DNA of 64,000 nucleotides from JAWHQP01 sp032586195 (GCA_032586195.1 JAWHQP010000001.1:370730-434729), one strand, 5' to 3'. Counted from the stretch's first letter, positions 42,011 through 51,911 are shown. Numbers and translations: made by a program. The notes: a model not told the origin generated them from the letters alone.

Positions 42011-42027
42011 CGTTAGGGTATCTTCAA

Positions 42028-42990
42028 TTACTGTAATTTAAATTTAGCTACGCGACCGTCGATTTTTAATGGGTAATCCTCACCTTTATAGGTGATTTTC
42101 ACATTGCCCGGCGCGCCAATGATTACGGAATAAGGAACTTCGCCGTTAAAGGTCAGTACTTCGCCTTGCTTGTACTCTTTTTGAGCCAGCACCTTGCGTT
42201 TAGCGTCTTTAACGCTGATCCAGCATGAACCCGTTACTTCAATAACCAGATCACCATTTGCCGTGACAGGCTGTTCTGCGGTTGCCGTATTATCCGATGC
42301 CGCGCTTGGGGCCGGTTCGGCGGAATGCTGTATTAACATGGCTTGAGTGGTATTATTTTGTAAGTTGTTTTCCGCCGGCTGGAATTGTACCGGTTGAATC
42401 GCTGCTGATTCGTTCGTTGTCGGTGTGACGGCTACGGTATCGGTTGTTGCAGACGACACCGGCAGTGTAGTTGCTACGGGAAGTTCCCTCGTGCCGCCGC
42501 TATTTTCAACCGTTGTGGATTTTTCTTCGTTAGATACGTAATTCTGTACCAGATTATCCCGTTCACTGCTGGACAGCTGAAAGTTTTCCCACCACCATAG
42601 TGCGGTCATACCTACCACAAACAGCAGAACAATCGCAGTTAAATACGTTACCCAGCGACTATGCGAAGCATGAGAGGCAATACGATGTTTAGTCAATTCG
42701 TTCGTAATGATCTGATCTTTCTGGGTTTGGTTAAGGTTAGCGATAGTCGAAGCCCAGGTATCGTCATGCAGTTTTAATAATTTGGCGTAATTGCGTACAT
42801 AGCCCTTGATAAAGGTGGTGGGGATAGATTTATGTTCAAACTCGTTATTTTCGATCGCTTGAATGATGAATGCACGAATATTTAACTTTTTCGCTACATC
42901 TTCTAGCGAAAGATTTTGTTTTTCACGAGATTGGCGAAATATTTCGCCTAAAGAAAGGCTTGGTTGATCAGGATTTGTTTCAGTATTCAT
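42028..42990 (-). CDS. rodZ: Cytoskeleton protein RodZ
   Basis: The 320-residue protein has an N-terminal helix-turn-helix (about residues 10-85, [20 protein letters not shown]), a membrane helix (about 115-135), a Thr/Ser/Gln-rich linker and a C-terminal DUF4115 domain. It ties MreB to the membrane and supports rod shape. It is placed between a pilW-like gene and ispG, the usual arrangement. Confidence 0.93.
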   Translation of the reverse strand: MNTETNPDQPSLSLGEIFRQSREKQNLSLEDVAKKLNIRAFIIQAIENNEFEHKSIPTTFIKGYVRNYAKLLKLHDDTWASTIANLNQTQKDQIITNELTKHRIASHASHSRWVTYLTAIVLLFVVGMTALWWWENFQLSSSERDNLVQNYVSNEEKSTTVENSGGTRELPVATTLPVSSATTDTVAVTPTTNESAAIQPVQFQPAENNLQNNTTQAMLIQHSAEPAPSAASDNTATAEQPVTANGDLVIEVTGSCWISVKDAKRKVLAQKEYKQGEVLTFNGEVPYSVIIGAPGNVKITYKGEDYPLKIDGRVAKFKLQ

Positions 42991-43095
42991 AAAATTTTTA
43001 CAAAATTGGGCTACGACGGATTAAACTGCTAAAGTTTAAAGTTCTGAGCCTTGTTTTGCAACTGTTTCTTCTAAAGAATGAAAAGGAGTTGTTAA

Positions 43096-43686
43096 TCAAT
43101 TCCACTCTTTTTTAAGAGATTTAATCTGAAACGCCCGAGCCGGTTCGATTTTTTCCAGTTGAGCCATGGCTTTCTGATAAACCGTTTGGTTGTGTTCCGC
43201 CAGGGCGCAGAGGGCTAAATTTTCGTAAGAAACGGCCTGCTGATAATAATGCGGCGTGGTAACGGCCTGATTAAACGCCGCGTAGGCCGAATCGAACTCA
43301 CCTTGAGTGCATAAAAAAGTGCCGTAATTATTGTATAAATCCCCTTGCCGGGGATCGAGTTTAATCGCCGTTTGGTAAGCCCGTTTGGCTTGTTCGTTAT
43401 CACCTTGAGTCTGGTAATAATAGGCGAGAGCCGAATGGACCAGATAGTAATCCGGATCATGCGCCATGGCTTTATCAAGATTTTGTTTGGCCTGAGGGGC
43501 ATCATGCCGGGCGAGATATCCCAAGGCCAGTTCAACGCGGGCTTTCGCCGCCGCCTGTTTTTCTTTCTCGGCGGAAGAGAGCATCGGCCGGCCGGAGCAA
43601 GCGGTTAAAAGGCTTATGGCGAATATGAGGGAGCAAAGTGCGGTGCTATTTTTTTGAGTTTTGCCAAATAGCGTTTTTACCAACAT
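43096..43686 (-). CDS. PilW/PilF-like TPR lipoprotein
   Basis: The 196-residue lipoprotein has a lipobox (SLLTACSGRP) and several TPR units (YLVHSALAYYYQTQGDNEQAKRAY, NNYGTFLCTQGEFDSAY). Homologues help assemble the type IV pilus secretin, which fits a naturally competent family. The start MLVKTLFGK at 43686 follows AGGAAAGAG. A USS (43634) lies in the signal region. Confidence 0.85.
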   Translation of the reverse strand: MLVKTLFGKTQKNSTALCSLIFAISLLTACSGRPMLSSAEKEKQAAAKARVELALGYLARHDAPQAKQNLDKAMAHDPDYYLVHSALAYYYQTQGDNEQAKRAYQTAIKLDPRQGDLYNNYGTFLCTQGEFDSAYAAFNQAVTTPHYYQQAVSYENLALCALAEHNQTVYQKAMAQLEKIEPARAFQIKSLKKEWN

Positions 43687-43716
43687 ATGTTCTCTTTCCT
43701 GCAAGTTCCGGTTGAA

Positions 43717-44832
43717 TTATTGCATTTGTACATTAATGTGTTGCCCGAAGCGTTTTTTCATTGCCGTGCGTTTGGTACGGTCGATCACGTCGCCCGCCAG
43801 TTGTCCGCAGGCGGCATCGATATCATCGCCGCGGGTTTTGCGGATGATTACGGTCAAGCCGTACTCCATCAGGGTTTTCTGGAATCGGTCAATCCGCGTG
43901 TTGGAACTTTTCGTATAAGGCGCTTCTGGGAACGGGTTCCACGGAATCAGATTGATTTTACACGGCGTATCTTTCACCACTTCGGCTAATTGGTGGGCGT
44001 GCCGCACATCGTCGTTGATGTGGTCGAGCATCACATATTCAATCGTCACCTTGCCGTGGTTGGCGTTCGATACCTTCAAATATTCGTTTACCGAATTCAT
44101 CAGCATTTTGATATTGTATTTTTTGTTGATCGGCACGATTTCATCGCGGATTTCATCATTAGGCGCGTGTAATGAGATGGCTAACGCCACGTCGATTTGT
44201 CCGCGTAGTTTATCCAACGCCGGTACGACGCCGGAAGTAGAAAGGGTAACGCGGCGTTTGGACAGCCCGTAGGCAAAATCATCCAGCATGATTTCCATGG
44301 CGGGCACCACGTTTGCCACGTTCAACAGCGGTTCGCCCATTCCCATCATAACTACGTTGGTAATCGGACGCACGCCCGTCACGCCGAAATTACCGATAAT
44401 TTTCGATGCCCGCCACACTTGGCCGATAATTTCCGCTACGGTCAGATTACGGTTAAAACCTTGCTGAGCGGTCGAGCAAAAAGTGCAAGCCAAGGCACAA
44501 CCTACTTGCGAGGAAACACACAGCGTGGCGCGATCCGCCTCCGGAATATACACGGTTTCAACCTGTTGATCACCCACCTGCATTGCCCACTTAATGGTGC
44601 CGTCCGCCGAACGCTGTTCAATCGCCACTTGCGGTGCTTTAATCTCGGCCACGGTTTTCAGCTTTTCCCGCAGCACCTTGTTGATATTGGTCATATTGTC
44701 GAAATTATCTTCACCGAAATGATAGATCCATTTGACCACTTGATCCGCACGGAATGGTTTTTCACCCAATTCCTTGAAAAACTCACGCATTTGCGGGCGG
44801 GTAAGGTTCATTAAGTTGATTTTATCTGACAT
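43717..44832 (-). CDS. rlmN: Dual-specificity rRNA/tRNA methyltransferase RlmN
   Basis: The 371-residue radical-SAM enzyme has [24 protein letters not shown], and the second catalytic cysteine in [11 protein letters not shown] near the C-terminus. It methylates A2503 of 23S rRNA and A37 of certain tRNAs. It heads the minus-strand set rlmN-pilW-rodZ-ispG-hisS-yfgM. Confidence 0.98.
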   Translation of the reverse strand: MSDKINLMNLTRPQMREFFKELGEKPFRADQVVKWIYHFGEDNFDNMTNINKVLREKLKTVAEIKAPQVAIEQRSADGTIKWAMQVGDQQVETVYIPEADRATLCVSSQVGCALACTFCSTAQQGFNRNLTVAEIIGQVWRASKIIGNFGVTGVRPITNVVMMGMGEPLLNVANVVPAMEIMLDDFAYGLSKRRVTLSTSGVVPALDKLRGQIDVALAISLHAPNDEIRDEIVPINKKYNIKMLMNSVNEYLKVSNANHGKVTIEYVMLDHINDDVRHAHQLAEVVKDTPCKINLIPWNPFPEAPYTKSSNTRIDRFQKTLMEYGLTVIIRKTRGDDIDAACGQLAGDVIDRTKRTAMKKRFGQHINVQMQ

Positions 44833-44963
44833 CGTTGCCTCTGTTGTCTCGTTGTTACACCTTGTGACATTATAATGGTAGGGGAAGTGATTCCCGCAAA
44901 GGGCGACATTCTACTCATTTCCGTTTGCTTAATCTATCAGTTTTCAAAAATTAAGCAAAATAG

Positions 44964-45013
44964 CACCGCACTTTTTGCGATCCGGATCGCTAAATTAAAA
45001 TAAAAGTGCGGTG
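44964..45013. other. USS inverted pair with inner palindrome
   Basis: CACCGCACTTT (from 44964) and AAAGTGCGGTG (to 45013) face each other. Between them is a perfect palindrome GCGATCCGGATCGC (44977-44990). It lies between two divergent genes, so it is probably not a gene terminator. It overlaps the start of repeat copy C. Confidence 0.65.
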
Positions 45014-45095
45014 TTGACAAAAGTTTTGGCTTTTGAACACCGGTTTTGCCGGCGTCGAAGATATAGCAAGCGTGTTCGGCGGTTGCTATATAAGG
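45002..45095 (+). repeat. USS-headed intergenic repeat, copy C
   Basis: A USS is followed by TTGACAAAAGTTTTGGCTTTTGAAC, the hairpin CCGG-TTTTG-CCGG, then ATAGCAA...TTGCTAT and the end TATAAGG. It lies in the 384-base gap between rlmN and the DASS gene. Confidence 0.75.
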
Positions 45096-45120
45096 CGGCG
45101 GATTTAAAAAATAACAAATA

Positions 45121-45142
45121 AAATTTGACCGCTGTCACAAAT
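45121..45142. promoter_or_regulatory. CRP-like site upstream of the DASS transporter
   Basis: TTTGA-N6-TCACA, flanked by AAA and AAT, matches the CRP consensus in 9 of 10 core bases. It lies 75 bases before the start codon, suggesting catabolite control of dicarboxylate uptake. Confidence 0.6.
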
Positions 45143-45216
45143 TCACAACATTTATGTTGAGTATTGTTAAGGAACTGTTAATTTTAAATACGCCTACATA
45201 GTGTGGAGGATTACTT

Positions 45217-46623
45217 ATGAATATGCAAACCCAAGCAACGACGGATACGGTAGCGAAAAGATCCTATCGTAATTCGATTATTTTTGTGCTAGATGCGATC
45301 ATCTTTTTTATTTTGTTAAATGTGCTGCCGTTTGACTTATCCGTTAATAAAGGGCTTGCCCTGTTGTTTTTCGTGGCGGTGCTATGGCTGACGGAAGCGC
45401 TACACGTTACCGTTACCGCTATTTTAGTGCCGTTATTGGCCATTTGCCTGGGGTTGGTCAGCACCAAAACCGCGCTGGCCGCTTTTGCCGATCCGACGAT
45501 TTTCCTTTTCTTCGGCGGTTTTGCCCTTGCCACGGCATTACACCATCAAAAACTGGATCGTCTTATCGCTAACCGTATTATGGCGTTAGCGCGCGGTAAT
45601 TTATTTGTGGCGGTGCTTTATTTGTTCAGCGTAACGGCATTTTTATCCATGTGGATCAGTAATACCGCCACGGCGGCGATGATGTTGCCGCTGGCGATGG
45701 GCGTACTCAGTAAAATGGATGTGAAACAAGAGCATAATACCTATGTGTTTGTGTTATTGGGCATTGCGTACAGTGCGAGTATCGGCGGCATGGGGACTTT
45801 AGTGGGCAGCCCGCCGAATGCGATTGTAGCCTCTCAGCTGCATATAACCTTCGCCGAATGGTTGAAATTCGGTTTGCCCGTCATGGTTATTCTGATGCCG
45901 ATAATGATTGGCATGCTTTACATCATTTTCAAGCCGCATTTAGGCATTCATTTCGAGCAGGATTTTGAACGCATTGAAATGAACACTGAACGGGTGGTGA
46001 CATTGGGTATTTTCGTTCTGATCGCCTTGTGCTGGATTTTCAGTAACTCGCTCAATCCGATGTTGTCCGGCCTGTTCGGTTTATCCAACAAAATTGCCAG
46101 CTTTGACAGCGTGGTGGCATTGGCTGCGGCGGCGTTAATCTGTATCACCAAAGTCGCTTCGTGGAGACAGATTCAGGACAACACCGAGTGGGGCGTGCTG
46201 ATGTTATTCGGCGGGGGTTTGACCCTGAGTGCGGTTTTGAAGGACTCAGGCGCCAGCAAAGTGATGGCGGACGGTATCGTATTCGTCATTCAAGGCGGGC
46301 ATTTTTACGTGATCGGCTTGGTGGTGGCGGCTTTTATTATTTTCTTAACGGAATTTACCTCGAATACCGCCAGTGCGGCGTTACTGGTACCGATTTTCAT
46401 CTCCATCGCGCAGGCTCTCGGTATGCCGGAACTGGGTTTGGCTCTGATTATCGGTTTCGGTGCGTCCTGTGCCTTTATGCTGCCGGTGGCAACGCCGCCG
46501 AATGCTATTGTGTTCGGTACCGGACAAATTCAGCAGCGGGAAATGATACGGGCGGGAATCTGGCTGAATATTCTCAGTGTAGTGATTATTGCGACCATCG
46601 GATATTTCTTCTGGTTTAATTAG
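45217..46623 (+). CDS. DASS (SLC13) family sodium:dicarboxylate symporter
   Basis: The 468-residue polytopic protein has the two sodium/substrate SNT motifs of the family: ISNTATAAMMLPLA and TSNTASAALLVPI. Conserved TLVGSPPNAIVAS and VATPPNAIVFGTG are also present. Related carriers move succinate, fumarate, malate or citrate with sodium; the substrate here is an inference. AGTGTGGAGG precedes the start. A CRP-like site is upstream. Confidence 0.92.
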   Translation: MNMQTQATTDTVAKRSYRNSIIFVLDAIIFFILLNVLPFDLSVNKGLALLFFVAVLWLTEALHVTVTAILVPLLAICLGLVSTKTALAAFADPTIFLFFGGFALATALHHQKLDRLIANRIMALARGNLFVAVLYLFSVTAFLSMWISNTATAAMMLPLAMGVLSKMDVKQEHNTYVFVLLGIAYSASIGGMGTLVGSPPNAIVASQLHITFAEWLKFGLPVMVILMPIMIGMLYIIFKPHLGIHFEQDFERIEMNTERVVTLGIFVLIALCWIFSNSLNPMLSGLFGLSNKIASFDSVVALAAAALICITKVASWRQIQDNTEWGVLMLFGGGLTLSAVLKDSGASKVMADGIVFVIQGGHFYVIGLVVAAFIIFLTEFTSNTASAALLVPIFISIAQALGMPELGLALIIGFGASCAFMLPVATPPNAIVFGTGQIQQREMIRAGIWLNILSVVIIATIGYFFWFN

Positions 46624-46636
46624 TCACGCTAAATAA

Positions 46637-46662
46637 CAAAGGCTTGGAAATCCAAGCCTTTG
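46637..46662. terminator. Bidirectional terminator between DASS gene and glyS
   Basis: CAAAGGCTTGGA and TCCAAGCCTTTG form a 12-base stem with a very small loop between two convergent genes. The T-runs are weak. Confidence 0.7.
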
Positions 46663-46677
46663 TCGTTTGTGAACGTG

Positions 46678-48747
46678 TTATTGCAGCAGTGAAATATCCG
46701 CCACCTGCAAGAATAAATTGCGTAAATTGTTTAAGATAGCCAACCGGTTCTGACGTAATTTTTCATCTTCCGCGTTCACCATGACTTTCTCAAAGAAATT
46801 ATCCACGCTCTCACGCAGGCCGGCGAGACGGGAAAGTGCGGTGTCGTAATCGGCATTTTTGAATAGCGGCGCCAGTTCCGTTTGCAATGCCAATACTTGG
46901 TTTGCCAGCGCGGTTTCTTCCGGTTCGACGCACAGGCCAAGGGCAATGTCGGTCGGCAACGCGCCTTCAATTTTCGCCAGAATATTGCCTACGCGTTTAT
47001 TGGCGGCAGCTAAAGCCTCGGCGGATTCCAAGCAGCGGAAATGCGCCACGGCACGCACACGGGCGTCAAAATCCGCCGGACGGGTCGGACGACGGGCAAG
47101 CACGGCCTTAATTACATCCACCGCAATGCCTTCGTCCTGATACCAGGCACGGAAACGTCCGAGCATAAAGTCCACTACGTCGGCCGCGACATTGGCATTA
47201 GTGAGTTTATCCGCGAAGAGGGCGGCGGATTTTTCCACTAAATCCGCCAAATCGAGCGCTAGCTTTTTCTCTACGATAATACGCAGCACGCCAAGGGCGG
47301 CACGGCGTAAGGCGAACGGATCTTTGTCGCCCTTCGGGTGCTGACCGATGCCGAAAATCCCGGTGAGGGTATCGATTTTATCCGCCAACGCGACGGAGCA
47401 CGCCACCATTGATTTCGGCAATTCATCACCGGCAAAACGAGGCATATATTGTTCGTTCAATGCCACCGCCACTTCTTCATCTTCGCCGTCATGGCGGGCG
47501 TAGTGCATACCCATTACGCCTTGCGTGTCGGTAAATTCAAACACCATATTGGTCATCAGATCGCATTTTGACAGTAAACCGGCCCGCCGCGCTTTTGTTA
47601 CGTCAGCGCCGATTTGAGCGGCAATCTCACCGCTTAATTGTTCGATACGGGCGGTTTTATCGCGCAATGTGCCGAGTTGCTGCTGGAACAGCACGGTTTC
47701 AAGGCGGGGCAGGCGATCAATCAGTTTCTGTTTTAAATCGGTTTTAAAGAAAAATTCCGCGTCGGCTAAACGGGGACGAACCACCTTTTCATTACCGGCA
47801 ATGATGGCGCTCGGATCCGGCGGATTAATGTTGGAAACGAAAATAAAGTGCGGCAGCAATTTGCCGTTTTCTGCATAAATCGGAAAATATTTCTGATCGC
47901 CCTTCATGGTATAAACCAGTGCTTCCGCCGGTACGGCGAGGAAACGTTCTTCAAATTTTGCCGCTAATACGTTCGGATATTCCACTAATGAGGTCACTTC
48001 TTCCAGCAAGCCGTCTTCAATATCGGCGATACCGCCCAGCTCCGCCGCTTTGGCCTGAGCGTCACGCAGGATAATGGCTTTGCGTTCGGCAAAATCGGCA
48101 ATGACGGAACCTTTTTCACGCAAAATCTGCGGATATTGATCCGCATGCTCGATTTGGAATTCACGCTCGCCTAAGAAACGATGTCCGCGAATGGTGGCGG
48201 CCGACGGTACGCCCAGAATTTCGCCCGCAATGAGTTGATCACCCAGTAACAGGGTTACGGTATGCACCGGGCGGATAAACTGTACGTTTTTGTTCCCCCA
48301 GCGCATTGGTTTCGGAATCGGCAGTTTGGCAAGAGAAGAGGCGATTATATTTAATAATAAGTCTTTCGTCGGTTTTCCTTCCACCACCGCGCGATGTACC
48401 AGCCATTCGCCTTTATCCGTTGTGATACGCTCCGCCTGATCCACGCTGATACCGCAGCCTCTTGCCCAGCCCTCGGCCGCTTTGGTCGGATTGCCCGCCG
48501 CATCAAACGCCGCCGATACCGCAGGCCCGCGTTTTTCGATTTCTTTGCTGGGTTGAGCCTGCGCCAATCCGAGCACCTTCACCGCCAGACGGCGGGGGCT
48601 GGCAAACCATTGCACCGTGTCAAACGCCAGGCCGGCCTGGTTTAATTCATTCTCTACGTTCTCTGCAAACGCGGTCGCTAATTTTTTGAGTGCCTTCGGC
48701 GGCAGCTCTTCGGTGCCGATCTCGGCCAGGAAGTTTTGTGTTGTCAT
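46678..48747 (-). CDS. glyS: Glycyl-tRNA synthetase beta subunit
   Basis: The 689-residue protein matches the enterobacterial GlyS throughout: [24 protein letters not shown] [39 protein letters not shown]. It binds tRNA-Gly as part of the alpha2-beta2 enzyme. The start MTTQNF at 48747 is preferred to an ATG 33 bases earlier, since the family begins near it. It is separated from glyQ by three genes. A USS (46834) lies inside. Confidence 0.97.
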   Translation of the reverse strand: MTTQNFLAEIGTEELPPKALKKLATAFAENVENELNQAGLAFDTVQWFASPRRLAVKVLGLAQAQPSKEIEKRGPAVSAAFDAAGNPTKAAEGWARGCGISVDQAERITTDKGEWLVHRAVVEGKPTKDLLLNIIASSLAKLPIPKPMRWGNKNVQFIRPVHTVTLLLGDQLIAGEILGVPSAATIRGHRFLGEREFQIEHADQYPQILREKGSVIADFAERKAIILRDAQAKAAELGGIADIEDGLLEEVTSLVEYPNVLAAKFEERFLAVPAEALVYTMKGDQKYFPIYAENGKLLPHFIFVSNINPPDPSAIIAGNEKVVRPRLADAEFFFKTDLKQKLIDRLPRLETVLFQQQLGTLRDKTARIEQLSGEIAAQIGADVTKARRAGLLSKCDLMTNMVFEFTDTQGVMGMHYARHDGEDEEVAVALNEQYMPRFAGDELPKSMVACSVALADKIDTLTGIFGIGQHPKGDKDPFALRRAALGVLRIIVEKKLALDLADLVEKSAALFADKLTNANVAADVVDFMLGRFRAWYQDEGIAVDVIKAVLARRPTRPADFDARVRAVAHFRCLESAEALAAANKRVGNILAKIEGALPTDIALGLCVEPEETALANQVLALQTELAPLFKNADYDTALSRLAGLRESVDNFFEKVMVNAEDEKLRQNRLAILNNLRNLFLQVADISLLQ

Positions 48748-48836
48748 TTTATTCTCGCTAATATGTGTGAAATCACGCATTTATAAAGTTATTCTGGGCA
48801 GAAAATACCTGCAAAATGTCAGCCGTCCAAGACGTA

Positions 48837-48888
48837 TGCAATATGCTCCTGTGGAAAAACCGGGTGTTATTTACAGGAGATTATTGCA
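48837..48888. other. 16-base inverted repeat upstream of glyS
   Basis: TGCAATATGCTCCTGT (48837-48852) and ACAGGAGATTATTGCA (48873-48888) match in 14 of 16 positions around a 20-base spacer, within the 269-base gap between the heme-barrel gene and glyS. No T-run follows. It may be an RNA leader structure of glyS or a protein site. Nothing else is recognised in this gap. Confidence 0.6.
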
Positions 48889-49016
48889 TATGCCTTTTAA
48901 ACGCTTTGATTAGGTTCTATCACATAAGATGATATTTATCATTCCAATACGGGGCAGATTAGCGCCGCTCCGGTTTATTGGTAATTTGCGATAGAATAAT
49001 TTTTATAATTAAACTG

Positions 49017-49667
49017 TTATTTCCCGCCCTGCGCCGCTAATGCCGTCGGATTCGGTATCGGTTCGCCTATTTTGCTCAAACGGTTGCGATCGGTGTGTTG
49101 GAACGGTTCGGCATAATTGGGGATAATCATGACGGTCGTCTGCTCATAAGACCATGTGCCGTCGTCATTGACTTTGACCTTGATGGTATAGCTTTCCGTT
49201 TTGAATTTTTGTTCTAAAAACGGATTGGAAATAATGCCGTTGGTCAGCGAACCGCGCACCGCGGTCAGGGTGAATTCCTTGTCGTCGGGCTTGGCTTTGC
49301 CTGCGGCAAGCAGGGTTTGTCCGCGCGGAATGCTCAAGCTGAACAGCAGATTACCCGTAGCGGGTTCCCACAGCCAGTAGCCCACTTGGTCGTGAAAGGT
49401 TTCCACGCCGTCAGGTTCAACAATATGCTGATGATAACGCAAACCGTAAAACAGCTGCGGGCCGTTGGTTTGCGCGTCAATCGGGTGTAGTTCGAGATGT
49501 TCGATATAGGGATCCTTTTCCGCACCTTCGGCTTTCGGATTAACGTCCAGCCCGCGTTTACCTTCCCAAATCCCCGCCATCGGAGCGAGCGGGCCCAGAT
49601 TGGCAAGGGTATTCACATCGGGTTCCGCCTCGGTGTAAATGTCTTCAGGGTATTGGTAATCTGTCAT
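49017..49667 (-). CDS. Heme-binding beta-barrel (nitrobindin/THAP4-like) protein
   Basis: The 216-residue protein has the FABP-like barrel signature: PLAPMAGIWEGKRG (a GxWxGxG-like motif), FHDQVGYWLWEP and a final HTDRNRLSKIG. Related proteins bind heme or fatty-acid-like ligands; nitrobindins react with nitric oxide species. The start MTDYQYPED at 49667 follows GGAG at the right distance. It lies in a row with a glutathione transferase and a glutaredoxin-like gene, so a redox or NO role is possible but unproven. Confidence 0.75.
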   Translation of the reverse strand: MTDYQYPEDIYTEAEPDVNTLANLGPLAPMAGIWEGKRGLDVNPKAEGAEKDPYIEHLELHPIDAQTNGPQLFYGLRYHQHIVEPDGVETFHDQVGYWLWEPATGNLLFSLSIPRGQTLLAAGKAKPDDKEFTLTAVRGSLTNGIISNPFLEQKFKTESYTIKVKVNDDGTWSYEQTTVMIIPNYAEPFQHTDRNRLSKIGEPIPNPTALAAQGGK

Positions 49668-49728
49668 GTTATATTCTCCAAATTGAGTAGAAATTAAGTT
49701 AAAGTGCGGTGTCGAAAAGCCGAGTTTT

Positions 49729-50343
49729 TTATGCCGCGGGTTTGGTTTCCGCCAGAACGGCATATTTCCGATTCATCATTTCGGCATAAGCCGCGAGTTT
49801 CGGAAAATCCGCCGCAAGGTTATAACCAATCTTATCGCTGCGGAACGCCCACCAATCAATTAAGCAAACGGCGGCCAAAGTGCCGATGTTTAATTCATCG
49901 CCCCATTTATCCAGTTCATCTTCCAGCTGACGGAACGAACGCGTGTTGCGATCCATAAGCTGTTGATGGCGGCTTATCCACCATTCCTGCTGCGGCCGGA
50001 ACATCCGTTCGGGCAGAAAGGTTGTCGTGTTTTCCAGAATACCGTCGGCTAAAGCGTGCAGCGCGAGCACATCCCAACGTCTTATATTGGTCGGAAACAG
50101 AGTCGGCTTAGCCCCTTGGGCGTCAAGGTATTCCGCAACCCAAAAACTGCCGAACAGCCATTCGCCGTTACGCATTTGCAAGGCCGGTACGCGACCGAGC
50201 GGATTATCTTTATTGTGCGGTGAATCCGCGTCAAAGGCGGCGGTTGCACGCAGCATTTCCACTTGTGATTCAAGCTGATGATATTTCATCGTCGCCACGG
50301 CTTTACGGGCAAAAGGGCTGGTTGTTGTGTACCAAAGTTTCAT
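49729..50343 (-). CDS. gst: Glutathione S-transferase family protein
   Basis: The 204-residue protein has a thioredoxin-fold N-terminal domain (MKLWYTTTSPFARKA, then NPLGRVPALQM with the cis-proline) and an all-helical C-terminal domain with DWWAFR. The start at 50343 is preceded by GGAGG. It follows the small glutaredoxin-like gene by 25 bases. The substrate is unknown. Confidence 0.9.
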   Translation of the reverse strand: MKLWYTTTSPFARKAVATMKYHQLESQVEMLRATAAFDADSPHNKDNPLGRVPALQMRNGEWLFGSFWVAEYLDAQGAKPTLFPTNIRRWDVLALHALADGILENTTTFLPERMFRPQQEWWISRHQQLMDRNTRSFRQLEDELDKWGDELNIGTLAAVCLIDWWAFRSDKIGYNLAADFPKLAAYAEMMNRKYAVLAETKPAA

Positions 50344-50368
50344 AGGATCCTCCGGAATAAATTTCAAG

Positions 50369-50614
50369 TTAAAGATCGGCACTGTCAAGCACGACTTTGT
50401 CGTCGAATACCAGGGCTGGAATGCCGATAAAGCCTTTTTCTTTCACCGCGAGAAACGCAGGGTGGTTATCACGCAGTTTAAGGAATTGTTTTAAGTTAGG
50501 CATACTTTCACTGATATTTGCCTCGGTATAGTCGATGTTGCGTGCCTTGAGTTCCGCCACGAAAGGGGCGGTGTCGGGGCATTTGTCACTAAAATATAAA
50601 ATTGGCTTGCTCAT
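50369..50614 (-). CDS. Small glutaredoxin-like protein
   Basis: The 81-residue protein has a thioredoxin-like fold with KCPDTAPF in the place of the usual CPYC and IGIPALVF with the cis-proline. Only one active-site cysteine is left, so a monothiol mechanism is expected. It heads the grx-gst-heme-barrel group just downstream of glyQ. Confidence 0.8.
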   Translation of the reverse strand: MSKPILYFSDKCPDTAPFVAELKARNIDYTEANISESMPNLKQFLKLRDNHPAFLAVKEKGFIGIPALVFDDKVVLDSADL

Positions 50615-50651
50615 ATTTACTCCTTAAACTGCGGTGTTATAACGGCGTGTT

Positions 50652-51560
50652 TTATTTACGGCAACCGGGGAAGCCTAAGGCCTCGCGGCTGGCGTAATAG
50701 GCTTCGGCGACCCCTTTGGTGAGCGTACGGATGCGTAGAATATAGCGTTGCCGTTCGGTTACCGAAATAGCTTTACGGGCATCCAGCATGTTGAAGCTGT
50801 GCGCCGCTTTTAAAATACGTTCGTAGGCGGGCAGCGGCAATGGTTTTTCCAAGGCTAATAATTCCCCCGCTTCTTTTTCGTATTGATCGAAAGCCTTAAA
50901 GAGAAAATCCACGTCGGCGTATTCAAAATTATAAGCGGATTGTTCCACTTCGTTCTGATAGAACACATCGCCGTAGGTGGTTTTGCCCAACGGGCCGTCC
51001 GACCATACCAGATCGTAAACGGAATCCACACCCTGAATGTACATGGCCAAACGTTCCAAGCCGTAGGTTACTTCGCCCGTTACCGGTCTGCATTCTAGGC
51101 CGCCCACTTGTTGGAAATAGGTAAACTGGGTAACTTCCATGCCGTTTAACCACACTTCCCAGCCTAATCCCCATGCGCCGAGAGTCGGGTTTTCCCAATT
51201 ATCTTCCACGAAGCGAATGTCGTGTACGGTCGGGTCAAAGCCCAACATTTTGAGCGAACCGAGATAGAGTTCCTGAATATTGTCCGGTGACGGTTTAATC
51301 ACCACTTGGAATTGATAGTAATGCTGCAGACGGTTTGGATTTTCGCCATAGCGTCCGTCGGTGGGACGGCGGGAAGGCTGCACATAGGCGAACGCCATGG
51401 GTTCGGGGCCGATGGCGCGTAATGCCGTCATCGGATGGCTGGTACCCGCACCGACTTCCATATCAAAAGGTTGCACCACGGTGCAGCCCATGTTTGCCCA
51501 ATACTCTTGCAGGGCGAGAATCATACCCTGGAAAGTTTTTACGTTGAATTTTGTGCTCAT
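50652..51560 (-). CDS. glyQ: Glycyl-tRNA synthetase alpha subunit
   Basis: The 302-residue catalytic subunit shows [37 protein letters not shown] and [20 protein letters not shown], all typical of GlyQ. It activates glycine and charges tRNA-Gly together with GlyS. In many bacteria glyS follows directly; here three redox-related genes intervene. Confidence 0.98.
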   Translation of the reverse strand: MSTKFNVKTFQGMILALQEYWANMGCTVVQPFDMEVGAGTSHPMTALRAIGPEPMAFAYVQPSRRPTDGRYGENPNRLQHYYQFQVVIKPSPDNIQELYLGSLKMLGFDPTVHDIRFVEDNWENPTLGAWGLGWEVWLNGMEVTQFTYFQQVGGLECRPVTGEVTYGLERLAMYIQGVDSVYDLVWSDGPLGKTTYGDVFYQNEVEQSAYNFEYADVDFLFKAFDQYEKEAGELLALEKPLPLPAYERILKAAHSFNMLDARKAISVTERQRYILRIRTLTKGVAEAYYASREALGFPGCRK

Positions 51561-51739
51561 ATCATGTCTGTTCTTATAAAATGTGAAAGAAAATGTGGGC
51601 TATTATACTGTAATTTCAGGCATTATCCCATAATGAAAGGAAGAAAATTCATACAGATTATATTTTGACGGAATAAAGTGCGGTGTCGTAAATAGGTGTT
51701 TTGAAACCAAGCCACGGATTGCCCGGCTAAAAGATGAAA

Positions 51740-51767
51740 AATGCCGAATAACTGATTGTTCGGCATT
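51740..51767 (-). terminator. Terminator of the decayed gene
   Basis: AATGCCGAA and TTCGGCATT form a 9-base stem followed by TTTTTC on the minus strand. It lies 13 bases beyond the stop of the remnant at 51780. A USS is nearby (51677). Confidence 0.75.
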
Positions 51768-51779
51768 GGAAAAAGTAAA

Positions 51780-51911
51780 TTAAACCTTGTTTTTTAATAA
51801 AGAACGATAGATTAAACCGCTCGCCGCATCGAAACCTGCTTTACCGACGATCGCATAAAGTACGGCGGCGTGTCACAGCGTTCCAGCCGTCTGCACCGCC
51901 GGATTGTTATT
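51780..51911 (-). pseudogene. C-terminal remnant of a lost gene
   Basis: On the minus strand a protein-like end ([17 protein letters not shown] and a basic tail LLKNKV) runs to TAA at 51780-51782. It is interrupted by an in-frame TGA at 51873-51875, before which PAVQTAGTL is encoded. No start or rest of the gene is present; metJ begins soon after in the other direction. An intact terminator follows it. I do not recognise the family; it may be a small membrane protein. The rest of the 407-base gap holds only a USS. Confidence 0.5.

Noticed and set aside
33351..45095. The three repeats as insertion-sequence ends or MITEs of a known IS.
   Set aside because: No terminal inverted repeats or target duplications could be seen, and no transposase gene is in the window.
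51885..51892. A MetJ operator (AGACGTCT-like) upstream of metJ.
   Set aside because: Only a single imperfect box (AGCCGTCT) is seen. MetJ sites need tandem boxes, and this stretch is part of the gene remnant.
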